From: Clostridia bacterium
GTDB taxonomy: Bacteria > Bacillota_A > Clostridia > Christensenellales > Aristaeellaceae
Reading direction: 5' to 3'
DNA length: 14,916 bases
Assembly (NCBI GenBank): GCA_025997215.1
Contig: BNUH01000066.1
Location: 1 to 14,916 of the forward strand
In this document: one piece after another, positions 7,350-14,449 of the stretch
Layout: the number at the start of each line of letters is the position of its first letter
Position numbering within the stretch: the first letter of the stretch is position 1
Program-made: the position numbers and the translations under genes
Notes under the pieces: model-generated
What the model was told of the DNA's origin: nothing
Database searches by the model: none
The model's input: only the letters and a program-made list of their open reading frames with translations

Positions 7350-8132
7350 TTACGCGTTAACAGTAATAACCTTCAAATCCTCGCCTGCCAGCAGGAAGCG
7401 TACGTACTCGCCCAGCCGCGCTATGCATTCGCCGTTGGTGGGCTTGCCGCGCTTCGGGTCTACGCTGTAGCCGAAGAGCGTCACAGCGGCGCTCAACCGC
7501 CCGCTAGTCCACGTCTCCTCAATCGCGTGACGTATCGCGCGTTCCACGCATGATACGCTCGTGTCATTCATCTTCGCCAGCTTTGGATATAGGTCGCTCA
7601 TCATCCGCCGCGTTATCATGTGATCCATCGACGAGATGGCGATCGCCTCTACCAGATACTGGTAGCCTATCAGTTCTGGCGACATATCCAAATATTCCAG
7701 CGCCTTTTTCGCCACCATTCGACGCTGCGCCATGCCCGACTGGGCTATGTTGGGCGAATCCTTCAGCGATTCGCTCAACCACGCAACCAGCCGCGCCTCG
7801 TCCGCCGGCTTCTGGAATACCTTATCGGCCCCCAGCGCCCTGGCTTGGTCGCCGTGCGTCCCGGCCATGACCGTTATCACCGCTATCCGCGGGTAACTCA
7901 ATAACGACGCCGCGCTGATCTTCTCCAGTAAAGCGAGACCGTCTAACTCGCGCAGCGCCAGCGACATCAGCAGCACGTCGATCTGCAGCGTCTCCACAGC
8001 CTCCAGCGCTTCCTTACCGCTGGGGCTCACGCCCACCACATCAATTTGATCCGACTTTTTAAGCATCTCGGCCAGCCGCCGCGCTTGTGCCGGATCGGAT
8101 TCAGCCACCCAAACACGTGTTACCCCGTCCAT
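7350..8132 (-). CDS. spo0A: Spo0A, sporulation master regulator with a degenerate receiver domain
   Basis: 260 residues, the usual Spo0A length. The start is placed at ATG 8132, preceded by GGAGG and by a sigma-H-like promoter; the longer frame from 8252 would include that promoter. The C-terminal effector domain (about 145–250) is clearly Spo0A: MITRRMMSDLYPKLAK, VERAIRHAIEETW (DNA-recognition helix) and LFGYSV … KPTNGE. The N-terminal receiver keeps its fold motifs, the LDGLALLE segment, Thr87 and Lys108. The phosphoacceptor equivalent to B. subtilis Asp56 is Ser57 (DVLLMSLAL), and the acidic pair Asp10/Asp11 is Glu11/Ser12. It lies downstream of spoIVB, a gene order conserved in spore formers. 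It may act without phosphorelay input or be regulated in another way; that is inference. Confidence 0.95.
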   Translation of the reverse strand: MDGVTRVWVAESDPAQARRLAEMLKKSDQIDVVGVSPSGKEALEAVETLQIDVLLMSLALRELDGLALLEKISAASLLSYPRIAVITVMAGTHGDQARALGADKVFQKPADEARLVAWLSESLKDSPNIAQSGMAQRRMVAKKALEYLDMSPELIGYQYLVEAIAISSMDHMITRRMMSDLYPKLAKMNDTSVSCVERAIRHAIEETWTSGRLSAAVTLFGYSVDPKRGKPTNGECIARLGEYVRFLLAGEDLKVITVNA

Positions 8133-8166
8133 TATTCCGCCTCCGATGAATCGCCTATTCAGCGGG

Positions 8167-8195
8167 TAATTCGACGCTGGTCTGTCGAATCCTGC
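8167..8195 (-). promoter_or_regulatory. Sigma-H promoter of spo0A overlapped by a dyad of 0A-box-like sites
   Basis: The minus strand reads GCAGGATTC (8195–8187), an 11-nt spacer, then GTCGAATTA (8175–8167). These match the sigma-H -35 (RnAGGAwww, 8 of 9) and -10 (RnnGAATww, 9 of 9) at the proper spacing. An inverted repeat ATTCGAC/GTCGAAT (8169–8175 and 8184–8190) overlaps both elements. One arm contains a perfect 0A box (TGTCGAA, 8183–8189 on the plus strand), and the other is one base off. Spo0A autoregulation from a sigma-H promoter is known in Bacillus. Confidence 0.68.
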
Positions 8196-8291
8196 CTTTC
8201 TTTTCCATATTTTTTGAAGATTCTGTCGTTTTTTATTACTAAGGCGTCGCATAGCGGCTCACTCCCTTTATTCTGCTCGTTATACAGTATG

Positions 8292-8315
8292 AAGGGCACA
8301 GAATACTGTGCCCTT
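8292..8315 (-). terminator. Hairpin between spoIVB and spo0A
   Basis: Perfect 10-bp arms AAGGGCACAG (8292–8301) and CTGTGCCCTT (8306–8315) flank a 4-nt loop, 24 nt after the spoIVB stop. No T-run follows on either strand. It probably marks or attenuates the end of the spoIVB transcript ahead of the separate spo0A promoter. Confidence 0.5.
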
Positions 8316-8339
8316 TGAATCCAAAATCGTTGTCCAGTC

Positions 8340-9605
8340 TTACAGATCGTCCGTCTGATCCAGCATCCAATCGATGAACAGTCCGTAGCCTTGCGTCGGA
8401 TCGTTCACATAGACGTGGGTCACGGCGCCAATGATATGCCCATCCTGGATGATGGGGCTGCCGCTCATGCCTTGGACGATGCCGCCTGTGCGCTCGAGCA
8501 GCACGGGATCGGTGACAAGCAGCGTCATGCTCTTGGGTGCCGGTTCGGTCTGGTGATTGACCTTGGTGATCTCGATGGAGTATTCCTTGACGCCGTAATC
8601 ATCCAGCGTGGTGAGGATGGTTGCCGGGCCGGTATGCACCGTGGCCTGGCTGCCCACGGGCAAGCCATTCGGGTAGAGCTGATTGCTGATAGCAAGATCG
8701 CTCTCGCCGCTCACACCGAAGTCGTTATTGCGCCGGATGTCGCCGAATTGGTTGATCTCACCCTTGTCGAATGATCCGCGCAATTCGCCCGGCTGACCCT
8801 TCCTGCCCTTCTGGATATCCACTATCCGCGAGAATAGTACGCGCCCGGCGCGAACGGTCAGGTTGGTGCCCGTATCCGCGTCAGTAATAGCGTGGCCCAG
8901 CGCGGCGTACTTGTGAGTAGCCGGATCATAGAATGACAGCGTGCCTACCCCGGCGGTGCTGTCGCGCACCCAGATACCCAGACGGTACGTGCCATCCAGT
9001 CGATCCAGCACGGGCGTGACCGTCGCACGCATCGGCTGTTCCTTGCGTAAGAACCGGACCTCGATGGACTTGCCAGCCGCAGCGTTCACCAGCTCGGTCA
9101 GATCGGTCGTGCTTAGGACGGGCGCATTGTCTACAGATTGGATCAGGTCGCCGGGTCTAAGGCCCGCCGTAACTGCTGGGCTGCCGCCCTGCGCGCCGCC
9201 AATCTCGGATGTGCCTACTACCAGCACACCATTCGTGAACAGCGCCACACCTATCGCCTGTCCGCCGGGTATGATCACGCGTTCAGGCTCGACCTTGACA
9301 TCCATGGCCTTGAGCGTCATGCCCAGGAATGAGAAGTTTAACTTCGCCTGGCCTTCGGATTCCGCCTGGATGCGCACGCTCTGGGCGTTCGCGAGGGTCT
9401 CGTCCGTGGATGATAGCACCTGTACGGCACCATCGTCCACGCTGATGGTCATGGGCAGGCCTACGTTCAGCTCGTGGGTCTGGCCCTGGCGCAAGGTCAA
9501 TGACGCGGGCAGGTCACGCCAGGCCTGCACCTGCGGGGAGTAATTCAGTATGAGCGCCAGTATGCTCAGCAGGATACCTAAACCCTGTTTACCGCGTTGT
9601 TTCAT
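8340..9605 (-). CDS. spoIVB: SpoIVB, sporulation serine peptidase (sigma-K checkpoint)
   Basis: 421 residues, close to family length. Domain order: N-terminal membrane/signal segment (about 9–28), an extracytoplasmic region, a PDZ domain (about 120–198, GGSPAVTAGLRPGDLIQSVD) and an S55-family peptidase domain (about 205–421). The catalytic triad is intact by motif and spacing: His238 (YAALGH), Asp366 (LLVTDP) and Ser381 (GGIVQGMSGSP). In B. subtilis, SpoIVB is secreted from the forespore and cleaves SpoIVFA to release SpoIVFB, which processes pro-sigma-K. It is encoded just upstream of spo0A, as in most spore formers. ATG 9605 has only a moderate ribosome site (AAGGGATG, about 9 nt away). A loose sigma-G-like pair (GAATA at 9679–9675, AATACTA at 9655–9649) lies upstream, but the spacing is imperfect, so it is noted only as a possibility. 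Confidence 0.96.
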   Translation of the reverse strand: MKQRGKQGLGILLSILALILNYSPQVQAWRDLPASLTLRQGQTHELNVGLPMTISVDDGAVQVLSSTDETLANAQSVRIQAESEGQAKLNFSFLGMTLKAMDVKVEPERVIIPGGQAIGVALFTNGVLVVGTSEIGGAQGGSPAVTAGLRPGDLIQSVDNAPVLSTTDLTELVNAAAGKSIEVRFLRKEQPMRATVTPVLDRLDGTYRLGIWVRDSTAGVGTLSFYDPATHKYAALGHAITDADTGTNLTVRAGRVLFSRIVDIQKGRKGQPGELRGSFDKGEINQFGDIRRNNDFGVSGESDLAISNQLYPNGLPVGSQATVHTGPATILTTLDDYGVKEYSIEITKVNHQTEPAPKSMTLLVTDPVLLERTGGIVQGMSGSPIIQDGHIIGAVTHVYVNDPTQGYGLFIDWMLDQTDDL

Positions 9606-9699
9606 AGTCGGTCATCCCTTCGATCCATCATTTTCTCGAATTTCTCTTTAGTATTCTGCGATATCGGGGCTTGATATTCTGCCAATAGTACCCTGTTTT

Positions 9700-9744
9700 C
9701 CTAATTTTAACCTAAACTTGCCTAAATTAACCTAAACAACCTAT
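9700..9744. repeat. Five CCTA(A/T) motifs at helical-turn spacing
   Basis: CCTAA occurs at 9700, 9711, 9721 and 9731, with CCTAT at 9740, so the steps are 11, 10, 10 and 9 bp (TTAGG on the minus strand). The array occupies the gap between the lipoprotein gene stop and spoIVB. It places each motif on the same face of the helix and could be a bent region or a tandem binding site. Confidence 0.6.
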
Positions 9745-10325
9745 TTTATGCTTTGTTTGATCGAATCAAACTCGTCCTTGACCTCTCCGGTCGATCCGCC
9801 GTCCTTCTGCATATCATGCAGGGCGGCAATACGCGCGGTCATGGCGGCGTCGCTGGTAATGATCACATTAGCAATGGCGGGCGCAACCGTGCGCACGCTG
9901 TCGCCAATGATCCCGTTGATACGCGTGGTCAATTCGCCCTTGTACACCGATGCGAACTTGACGCCCGTCAGCGTTGTATCACCCAACATAACGGTTATGC
10001 TATCCGCTATTTCGCTGATCTGGCTGATCCTGGCGTCGCATTGGGCGGCCAGCGCCGCGCTTTCCTGATTGGAAAGCGTCGGCGCGGCAGGCTGTTCAGA
10101 GGGACTAGGCTGGACGCTCGGGCTGGCCAGAGGGTTTAAGCCGCTCGGCCCCACCGATGGGCTCACGCTGGGCAGCGGGTTCAGCGTCGCAGGCGAGGGA
10201 GAGGGTGAACCGATGGGAGTCAGTTCCGTAGTGCTCGTACACGCGGCCAGCGTGCCGACTAAAAGCACCGCGAGCATAGCGATGCCCGCTAGTTTAACCA
10301 GGGTTTTACGATTGTTGTTTTTCAA
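9741..10325 (-). CDS. YhcN/YlaJ-type sporulation lipoprotein
   Basis: 194 residues. The start is placed at TTG 10325 because GAGGAGG lies 6 nt upstream and it gives a canonical lipoprotein signal (KNNNRK, hydrophobic core, then Leu-Ala-Ala-Cys29). The open frame extends to 10556, but the extension lacks a start with a ribosome site and reads unlike protein. After Cys29 a Ser/Pro-rich linker (about 33–85) leads to a YhcN/YlaJ-like domain (about 95–180). It shows the family pattern of a short beta strand, GVKFASVYKGELTTRI, and VAPAIANVIITSDAAMTARI. YhcN/YlaJ proteins are spore-envelope lipoproteins, some with roles in germination. It precedes spoIVB on the same strand by about 135 nt, which fits a sporulation cluster. 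The exact subfamily is not resolved. Confidence 0.85.
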   Translation of the reverse strand: MKNNNRKTLVKLAGIAMLAVLLVGTLAACTSTTELTPIGSPSPSPATLNPLPSVSPSVGPSGLNPLASPSVQPSPSEQPAAPTLSNQESAALAAQCDARISQISEIADSITVMLGDTTLTGVKFASVYKGELTTRINGIIGDSVRTVAPAIANVIITSDAAMTARIAALHDMQKDGGSTGEVKDEFDSIKQSIK

Positions 10326-10556
10326 GAAGAATCGCCTCCTCGAGGCTAGTGTGGCAGATTCGGGACAATTTATTCCGAGAATGTGTGACGATTTATTTGA
10401 CGGTTCACTTTCCGATAACGCGAATTTTGTTACATGCCATCTGTATGGGACAGGCACGCGATCGCGGCAATACCATAGTATAACCTGGGGTAGGTCGACT
10501 TGATGCTGGCTTACCCTATCATTACGATTAAATAATAAGGTATAAGAGGGGTTCAA
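10326..10556. other. Divergent intergenic region
   Basis: This region separates the minus-strand lipoprotein gene from the plus-strand mini-ORF and secreted gene, so it must hold two divergent promoters. A weak plus-strand sigma-A candidate is TTGATG (10500–10505), 17 nt, TACGAT (10523–10528), 4 of 6 matches in each element. I found no convincing sigma-G or sigma-F promoter for the lipoprotein gene by eye. Confidence 0.35.
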
Positions 10557-10625
10557 ATGAGGAAGCGGCGGGTTAAGGCAAGTGCTCGGGCTGATATGGG
10601 ATCCAACGGTGTGGAATCCGCATGA
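10557..10625 (+). CDS. Basic mini-ORF overlapping the start of the next gene (possible leader peptide)
   Basis: A 22-codon ORF starts at ATG 10557 with a good ribosome site (GAGGGG, 5 nt away). It begins MRKRRVKASAR and stops at TGA 10623–10625. The stop overlaps the ATG of the secreted-protein gene in an ATGA arrangement. The downstream gene has a poor ribosome site of its own, so this ORF may drive its translation by coupling. The alternative is a sequencing or genuine frameshift that split one N-terminus. Function unknown. Confidence 0.45.
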   Translation: MRKRRVKASARADMGSNGVESA

Positions 10626-11197
10626 ACGGCAGGCAGTTGAAGTGTCTGGCGGTCACTTTGATTATATTGTCATATGTATTACTGACTCCGTTGGACGCGC
10701 TGGCGGCGGGTTTCAAAGTCCGCAAATCAAATGGGAATTCTCTGCCAGGCGCGGTGTCGTTCACGCCCAAGTCGCCCAGCGGCAAGGCCAGCACGATCAT
10801 CAGCTCCGTCCAGTCGCGAAGCTCGGCCGGGACGATCATCTCATATTTCCCCAGCTATGCCCGCACGGAGATCTACGATTTATTGCGCGACGGCACGCCT
10901 CAGCATGCCATCAGCCTGCGCGGGTACACTTCCTTCGTTGTGAAGGGCTACAGCACGAGCGTGGGCAGTGTGGTCATGAGGGTAGAGACGGGTACGTCCA
11001 CGAATAGTAATTACCGATACGTGGGCGTGCTTGCGTTGATATCTCCCGGCAATGTGGATTATTATGTGATGAAGGCGAGTATTTACTCGTCGGGCACGTT
11101 CAGCGTGACGCTGCGCAGCGGTTTATGCTCGGCTCTCTCGCAGGAAGGCCGCTCGGCGGTGCTGCTGATTCTCGGCGAGACGTATCGATGGTGGTAA
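10622..11197 (+). CDS. Secreted protein of unknown function
   Basis: 191 residues. A signal peptide covers about residues 1–28 (Lys-Cys, long hydrophobic stretch, Asp-Ala-Leu-Ala). The mature part is rich in Ser, Thr, Gly and Val with alternating hydrophobic residues, suggesting a compact beta fold, and a single Cys near residue 168. I recognise no family. Patterns include ISYFPSYARTEIYDLL and YTSFVVKGYSTSVGSVVMRVETG. The ATG is overlapped by the stop of a 22-codon mini-ORF and has no good ribosome site of its own, so translational coupling is likely. It is divergent from the sporulation cluster, and a promoter for the next gene follows 10 nt after its stop. Export is well supported; the role is unknown. 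Confidence 0.75.
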   Translation: MNGRQLKCLAVTLIILSYVLLTPLDALAAGFKVRKSNGNSLPGAVSFTPKSPSGKASTIISSVQSRSSAGTIISYFPSYARTEIYDLLRDGTPQHAISLRGYTSFVVKGYSTSVGSVVMRVETGTSTNSNYRYVGVLALISPGNVDYYVMKASIYSSGTFSVTLRSGLCSALSQEGRSAVLLILGETYRWW

Positions 11198-11206
11198 TAA
11201 TTACAG

Positions 11207-11235
11207 TTGACAAACCCGTTTGAATATCTTAGCAT
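11207..11235 (+). promoter_or_regulatory. Sigma-A promoter for the acyl-CoA ligase gene
   Basis: Perfect -35 TTGACA (11207–11212), 17-nt spacer, -10 TAGCAT (11230–11235, 4 of 6). A hairpin follows at once in the predicted leader. Confidence 0.6.
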
Positions 11236-11239
11236 GTTG

Positions 11240-11265
11240 ATACGGACGCGTTCGCGTGTCCGTAT
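11240..11265 (+). promoter_or_regulatory. UUCG-capped hairpin in the leader of the acyl-CoA ligase gene
   Basis: Arms ATACGGACGCG (11240–11250) and CGTGTCCGTAT (11255–11265) pair over 11 bp, with one G·U, around a TTCG loop. The stem begins about at the expected transcription start, so the mRNA would carry a stable 5' hairpin. The alternative reading is a dyad operator just downstream of the promoter. No T-run follows, so it is not a good terminator for the upstream gene. Confidence 0.55.
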
Positions 11266-11291
11266 ATAATATTACATAAATGAGGGTCATT

Positions 11292-12920
11292 ATGCCAATA
11301 ACACATTTCTTAGAAAGAAACGCTCGGCAGTGGCCGGACGATGTCGCGCTGGTGGAGATCAACCCGTCGTTGGCGCGTTCAGCGTCGGATTGGCGCGAGT
11401 TTGCGCTGGTCGAGACGCCGGACGAGCCGCGTTACCGCAAGGAATTGACATGGCGGGACTTCGACGACCGCGCCAACCAAGTCGCGCACCTGTTGATGGA
11501 CAGCGGCATACGGCGCGGCGATAAGGTCGCGCTGCTGCTCATGAACTGCCTAGAGTGGCTGCCCATCTACTTCGGCATATTAAAGACCGGCGCGCTGGCT
11601 GTGCCCATGAATTTCAGATATACCACATCGGAAATAGAGTATTGCCTAGCGCTGGCGGACGTGAAGGCGCTTATATTCGGGCCGGAATTCATCGAACGGG
11701 TGAACGCCATGGTGGAAACATCCCGGCCAGAAATCATGTGGTTCGTCGGGAATGAAACCGTCGCAACCGCGCGCGGCTTGGAGCGGGAAGCGGACATCCA
11801 GTCCAAAGCGCGGCCGAATACTACATTATCTGACACGGACGACGCGGCTATCTACTTCTCATCCGGCACGACTGGGTTCCCGAAGGCGATTCTGCATGAC
11901 CACGGCGCGCTGGTCTGCTCGTGCGAGACCGAGCAGGCGCATCACGGCCAGACGCGCGAGGACGTATTCTTATGCATCCCGCCGCTGTACCACACAGGCG
12001 CGAAGATGCACTGGTTCGGCAGCTTGATCGTCGGCGGACGTGCCGTGCTCCTGCGCGGCACCCAGCCGGGATGGATTTTGAAGGCCGCGTCGGATGAGAA
12101 GGCCAGCATTGTCTGGCTGTTGGTGCCATGGGCGCAGGATATCCTGGATGCCGTGGAACGCGGGGATGTGCGGCTCCAGGATTACAACCTGTCGCAGTGG
12201 CGGCTGATGCACATCGGCGCACAACCCGTGCCGCCCAGCCTAATCAAACGCTGGAGAACGTTATTCCCAAATCATGATTATGATACAAACTATGGCTTAT
12301 CGGAATCGATCGGGCCAGGCGCGGTGCATTTGGGGATTGAGAATCTGCACAAGGTCGGCGCGATTGGGATTGCGGGCGCGGGCTGGCAAGCCAAGGTCGT
12401 TGACGAGCAGGGCCAGGAAGCCGCAGTCGACGAGGTCGGCGAGCTGATCGTAGCGGGCCGAGGCATCATGAAGGAGTACTACAAGGATCCCGCGGCGACG
12501 GCGGCGGCGCTGAAGGGCGGCTGGCTGTACACGGGCGACATGGCGAAACGCGACGAGGATGGATTCATCTGGCTCGTCGACCGCAAGAAGGATGTAATAA
12601 TTACAGGTGGAGAAAATTTATATCCCGTACAGATTGAGGATTATCTGCGCGGCATGAATCAGATCAAGGACGTGGCGGTGATAGGATTGCCAGACGCTAG
12701 GTTAGGCGAAGTCGCGGCGGCCATCATCGAATCGAAACAAGGGATGTCGCTGACGGAGGCCGAGGTCGTTGAATTCTGCCAAGGCATGCCGCGTTACAAA
12801 CGCCCCAGAAAGATTATTTTCGACACAGTCCCGCGCAATCTGACAGGGAAGATTGAAAAGCCGAAGCTGCGCGAACGTTACAGCGCATCAAGGCTGGTCG
12901 AGGCTGAAACGACCAGATAA
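11292..12920 (+). CDS. AMP-forming acyl-CoA ligase (fatty-acid/carboxylate CoA synthetase family)
   Basis: 542 residues. Start placed at ATG 11292, with GAGGG 5 nt upstream; an in-frame ATG at 11280 lies ahead of that ribosome site. The adenylate-forming superfamily core motifs are all present: P-loop SSGTTGFPKA (about 190–199), YGLSE (334–338), Tyr-Thr-Gly-Asp (413–416), hinge DRKKD (430–434), GGENLYP (439–445) and the C-terminal catalytic Lys in TGKIEK (Lys520). The family activates a carboxylic acid with ATP to an acyl-AMP, then forms the CoA thioester. Substrate cannot be read from sequence; medium- or long-chain fatty acids or an aryl or carnitine-like acid are possible. It is cytoplasmic, with no signal or membrane segment. 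It is a single-gene unit with its own promoter. The usual Gly after the P-loop Lys is Ala, a conservative change. Confidence 0.93.
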   Translation: MPITHFLERNARQWPDDVALVEINPSLARSASDWREFALVETPDEPRYRKELTWRDFDDRANQVAHLLMDSGIRRGDKVALLLMNCLEWLPIYFGILKTGALAVPMNFRYTTSEIEYCLALADVKALIFGPEFIERVNAMVETSRPEIMWFVGNETVATARGLEREADIQSKARPNTTLSDTDDAAIYFSSGTTGFPKAILHDHGALVCSCETEQAHHGQTREDVFLCIPPLYHTGAKMHWFGSLIVGGRAVLLRGTQPGWILKAASDEKASIVWLLVPWAQDILDAVERGDVRLQDYNLSQWRLMHIGAQPVPPSLIKRWRTLFPNHDYDTNYGLSESIGPGAVHLGIENLHKVGAIGIAGAGWQAKVVDEQGQEAAVDEVGELIVAGRGIMKEYYKDPAATAAALKGGWLYTGDMAKRDEDGFIWLVDRKKDVIITGGENLYPVQIEDYLRGMNQIKDVAVIGLPDARLGEVAAAIIESKQGMSLTEAEVVEFCQGMPRYKRPRKIIFDTVPRNLTGKIEKPKLRERYSASRLVEAETTR

Positions 12921-12940
12921 AATATTTTACTGAAGGTTGC

Positions 12941-12969
12941 TTGACAACCGTGTGTTGTTGTGCTATAAT
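12941..12969 (+). promoter_or_regulatory. Perfect consensus sigma-A promoter
   Basis: TTGACA (12941–12946), exactly 17 nt, TATAAT (12964–12969): a 12 of 12 match at optimal spacing. It starts 20 nt after the acyl-CoA ligase stop and points to the secreted repeat protein, whose ribosome site (TAGGAGGTGAG, 12999–13009) is also near ideal. Strong constitutive expression is expected. Confidence 0.88.
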
Positions 12970-13012
12970 GCGTGATAAGTGAGGCACGCTACGAAAGTTA
13001 GGAGGTGAGCGC

Positions 13013-14449
13013 ATGCGGCGAATATTATTGTTAATAATGGTTATGACGTTGGTGTTTGGTGCAGTACCGGGCGGCGCGGCCTTCGCACAGGACGAGCGGC
13101 CGCTATTCACGGTCGCATGGGCACACCTGTTCGGCGGCGAGGGCGACAGCCTGGTCAAAGCGGCGGCCACTTCGGATGGAAAGATTTGGCTGGCGGGCAC
13201 GGCTTCCAGCGAATCGGACAAGGCGCGCGGCGGTTCGGACGGCTGGGCGTTGCTGCTGGACGGTTCGGGTGAAACGCTATGGTCGAATCGTTATGGCGGC
13301 AGCGGCGACGATTCGTTCATCGACGTGCTGCCGCTTGCTGATGGCGGTGCTATTCTGCTGGGGCAGACAACTTCATATGACGGGCAGGTTCGGAATTACC
13401 GAGGCGGCGTCGACGCGTGGGTCGTGCGCGTGGATGTGCAGGGCGACATGCTTTGGCAGAAATGTCTCGGCGGGACGTTGGACGACAGTCTGGTCGCCAT
13501 ACGCGCGCTCTCACAGGCGTCGGTGCCGGGTGCGAACACGCCGGACGACTGCATCGTGTTGGCCGGATGGACCATGAGTTATAATAATGACTTGAACACA
13601 AATAAGGGCGGCCAGGATGGGTGGGTATGCGCGATCCGCATGGAGGACGGCCGATCCATCTGGCACTACCGCATGGGCGAGGCGGCCGACGATTGGTACG
13701 GCATACTCCTGCCGGATCGTTCGGGCGTGCTGGCGGTAGGCGGGACGACACGCGTGGACGCCCAGGGGAATAAGCGCGCCGTGCCCATTCTCACTACCAT
13801 TGGTTTTGATGGGCAGGAGATTTCCACCGTGCGCCTGCAGCTCAAGGATGACGCATGGATATACGACGCGGTGCAGACCAGCGACGGCTGGATGCTGGCG
13901 GGCAAGATTGGCGCGGAGAATTCGGACGCGTGGCTGGGACGCGTGGCAGCGGGCGGCGCGTTCAACGCAATCTACCTGGACGGGAACATGAACGGCGCGC
14001 TGTCCATCATCCAGCAGTATCCCAGCAATGTAACGCTGGCGGTGGGTTCGCTTAATTCGGACGGATCGGCGCTGCAAGGCGCACACGGCGGGCAGGATGT
14101 GTGGGTCGTAGGCATGACGCGCGACAAGGTGGAGTGGCAGCAAGCGCTAGGTGGATCGGGGGAGACCTCGCCGATATTTGTAACGCGCCATAGCGACGGG
14201 CGGTATTTGATCGTGTCGTCGACGACGGCTGAAGATGGAGACTTAACGCCACGAGCGGAAAGCGGCGTCGGCTGGATTGTACTCCTGGACATAAATGGGA
14301 ATTTCCTGCGGCAATCTGTAATCGCGCCGTATGGGGATCAACGGTTCACGGCGGCGGTTGCGGCAAATGGCGGGATCGTGCTCGTCGGCGAAGCGGTCGA
14401 TGAGGACGGGGCTTGGCGAGCGGCGGTTGTGAAGGCTGGAGGTTCGTAG
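13013..14449 (+). CDS. Secreted repeat protein, probable beta-propeller
   Basis: 478 residues with a signal peptide (about 1–26, Ala-Phe-Ala-Gln). The mature protein is a series of roughly 50–70-residue repeats with the pattern Gly-Gly-x-Asp-x-Trp-[AV]-x-x-[LV]-Asp … Gly … Trp … Gly-Gly-x-x-x-Asp. Clear copies start near residues 73 (GGSDGWALLLD), 131 (GGVDAWVVRVD) and about 199 (GGQDGWVCAI), with further copies at about 306 (SDAWLGRV), 360 (GGQDVWVVGM) and 418 (VGWIVLLD). Five to seven such blades are typical of SBBP/PQQ-like beta-propeller proteins that act in extracellular binding. No catalytic motif or wall anchor is seen, so function is unknown. It has its own consensus promoter and an ideal ribosome site, so it is probably abundant. 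Propeller fold is inferred from the repeats. Confidence 0.85.
   Translation: MRRILLLIMVMTLVFGAVPGGAAFAQDERPLFTVAWAHLFGGEGDSLVKAAATSDGKIWLAGTASSESDKARGGSDGWALLLDGSGETLWSNRYGGSGDDSFIDVLPLADGGAILLGQTTSYDGQVRNYRGGVDAWVVRVDVQGDMLWQKCLGGTLDDSLVAIRALSQASVPGANTPDDCIVLAGWTMSYNNDLNTNKGGQDGWVCAIRMEDGRSIWHYRMGEAADDWYGILLPDRSGVLAVGGTTRVDAQGNKRAVPILTTIGFDGQEISTVRLQLKDDAWIYDAVQTSDGWMLAGKIGAENSDAWLGRVAAGGAFNAIYLDGNMNGALSIIQQYPSNVTLAVGSLNSDGSALQGAHGGQDVWVVGMTRDKVEWQQALGGSGETSPIFVTRHSDGRYLIVSSTTAEDGDLTPRAESGVGWIVLLDINGNFLRQSVIAPYGDQRFTAAVAANGGIVLVGEAVDEDGAWRAAVVKAGGS

Noticed and set aside
8133..8252. 40-residue N-terminal extension of Spo0A
   Set aside because: It would include the sigma-H promoter. ATG 8132 has the ribosome site and gives the usual family length.
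10326..10556. 77-residue extension of the YhcN-like lipoprotein
   Set aside because: It would bury the lipoprotein signal. TTG 10325 has a strong ribosome site and a correct N-region.
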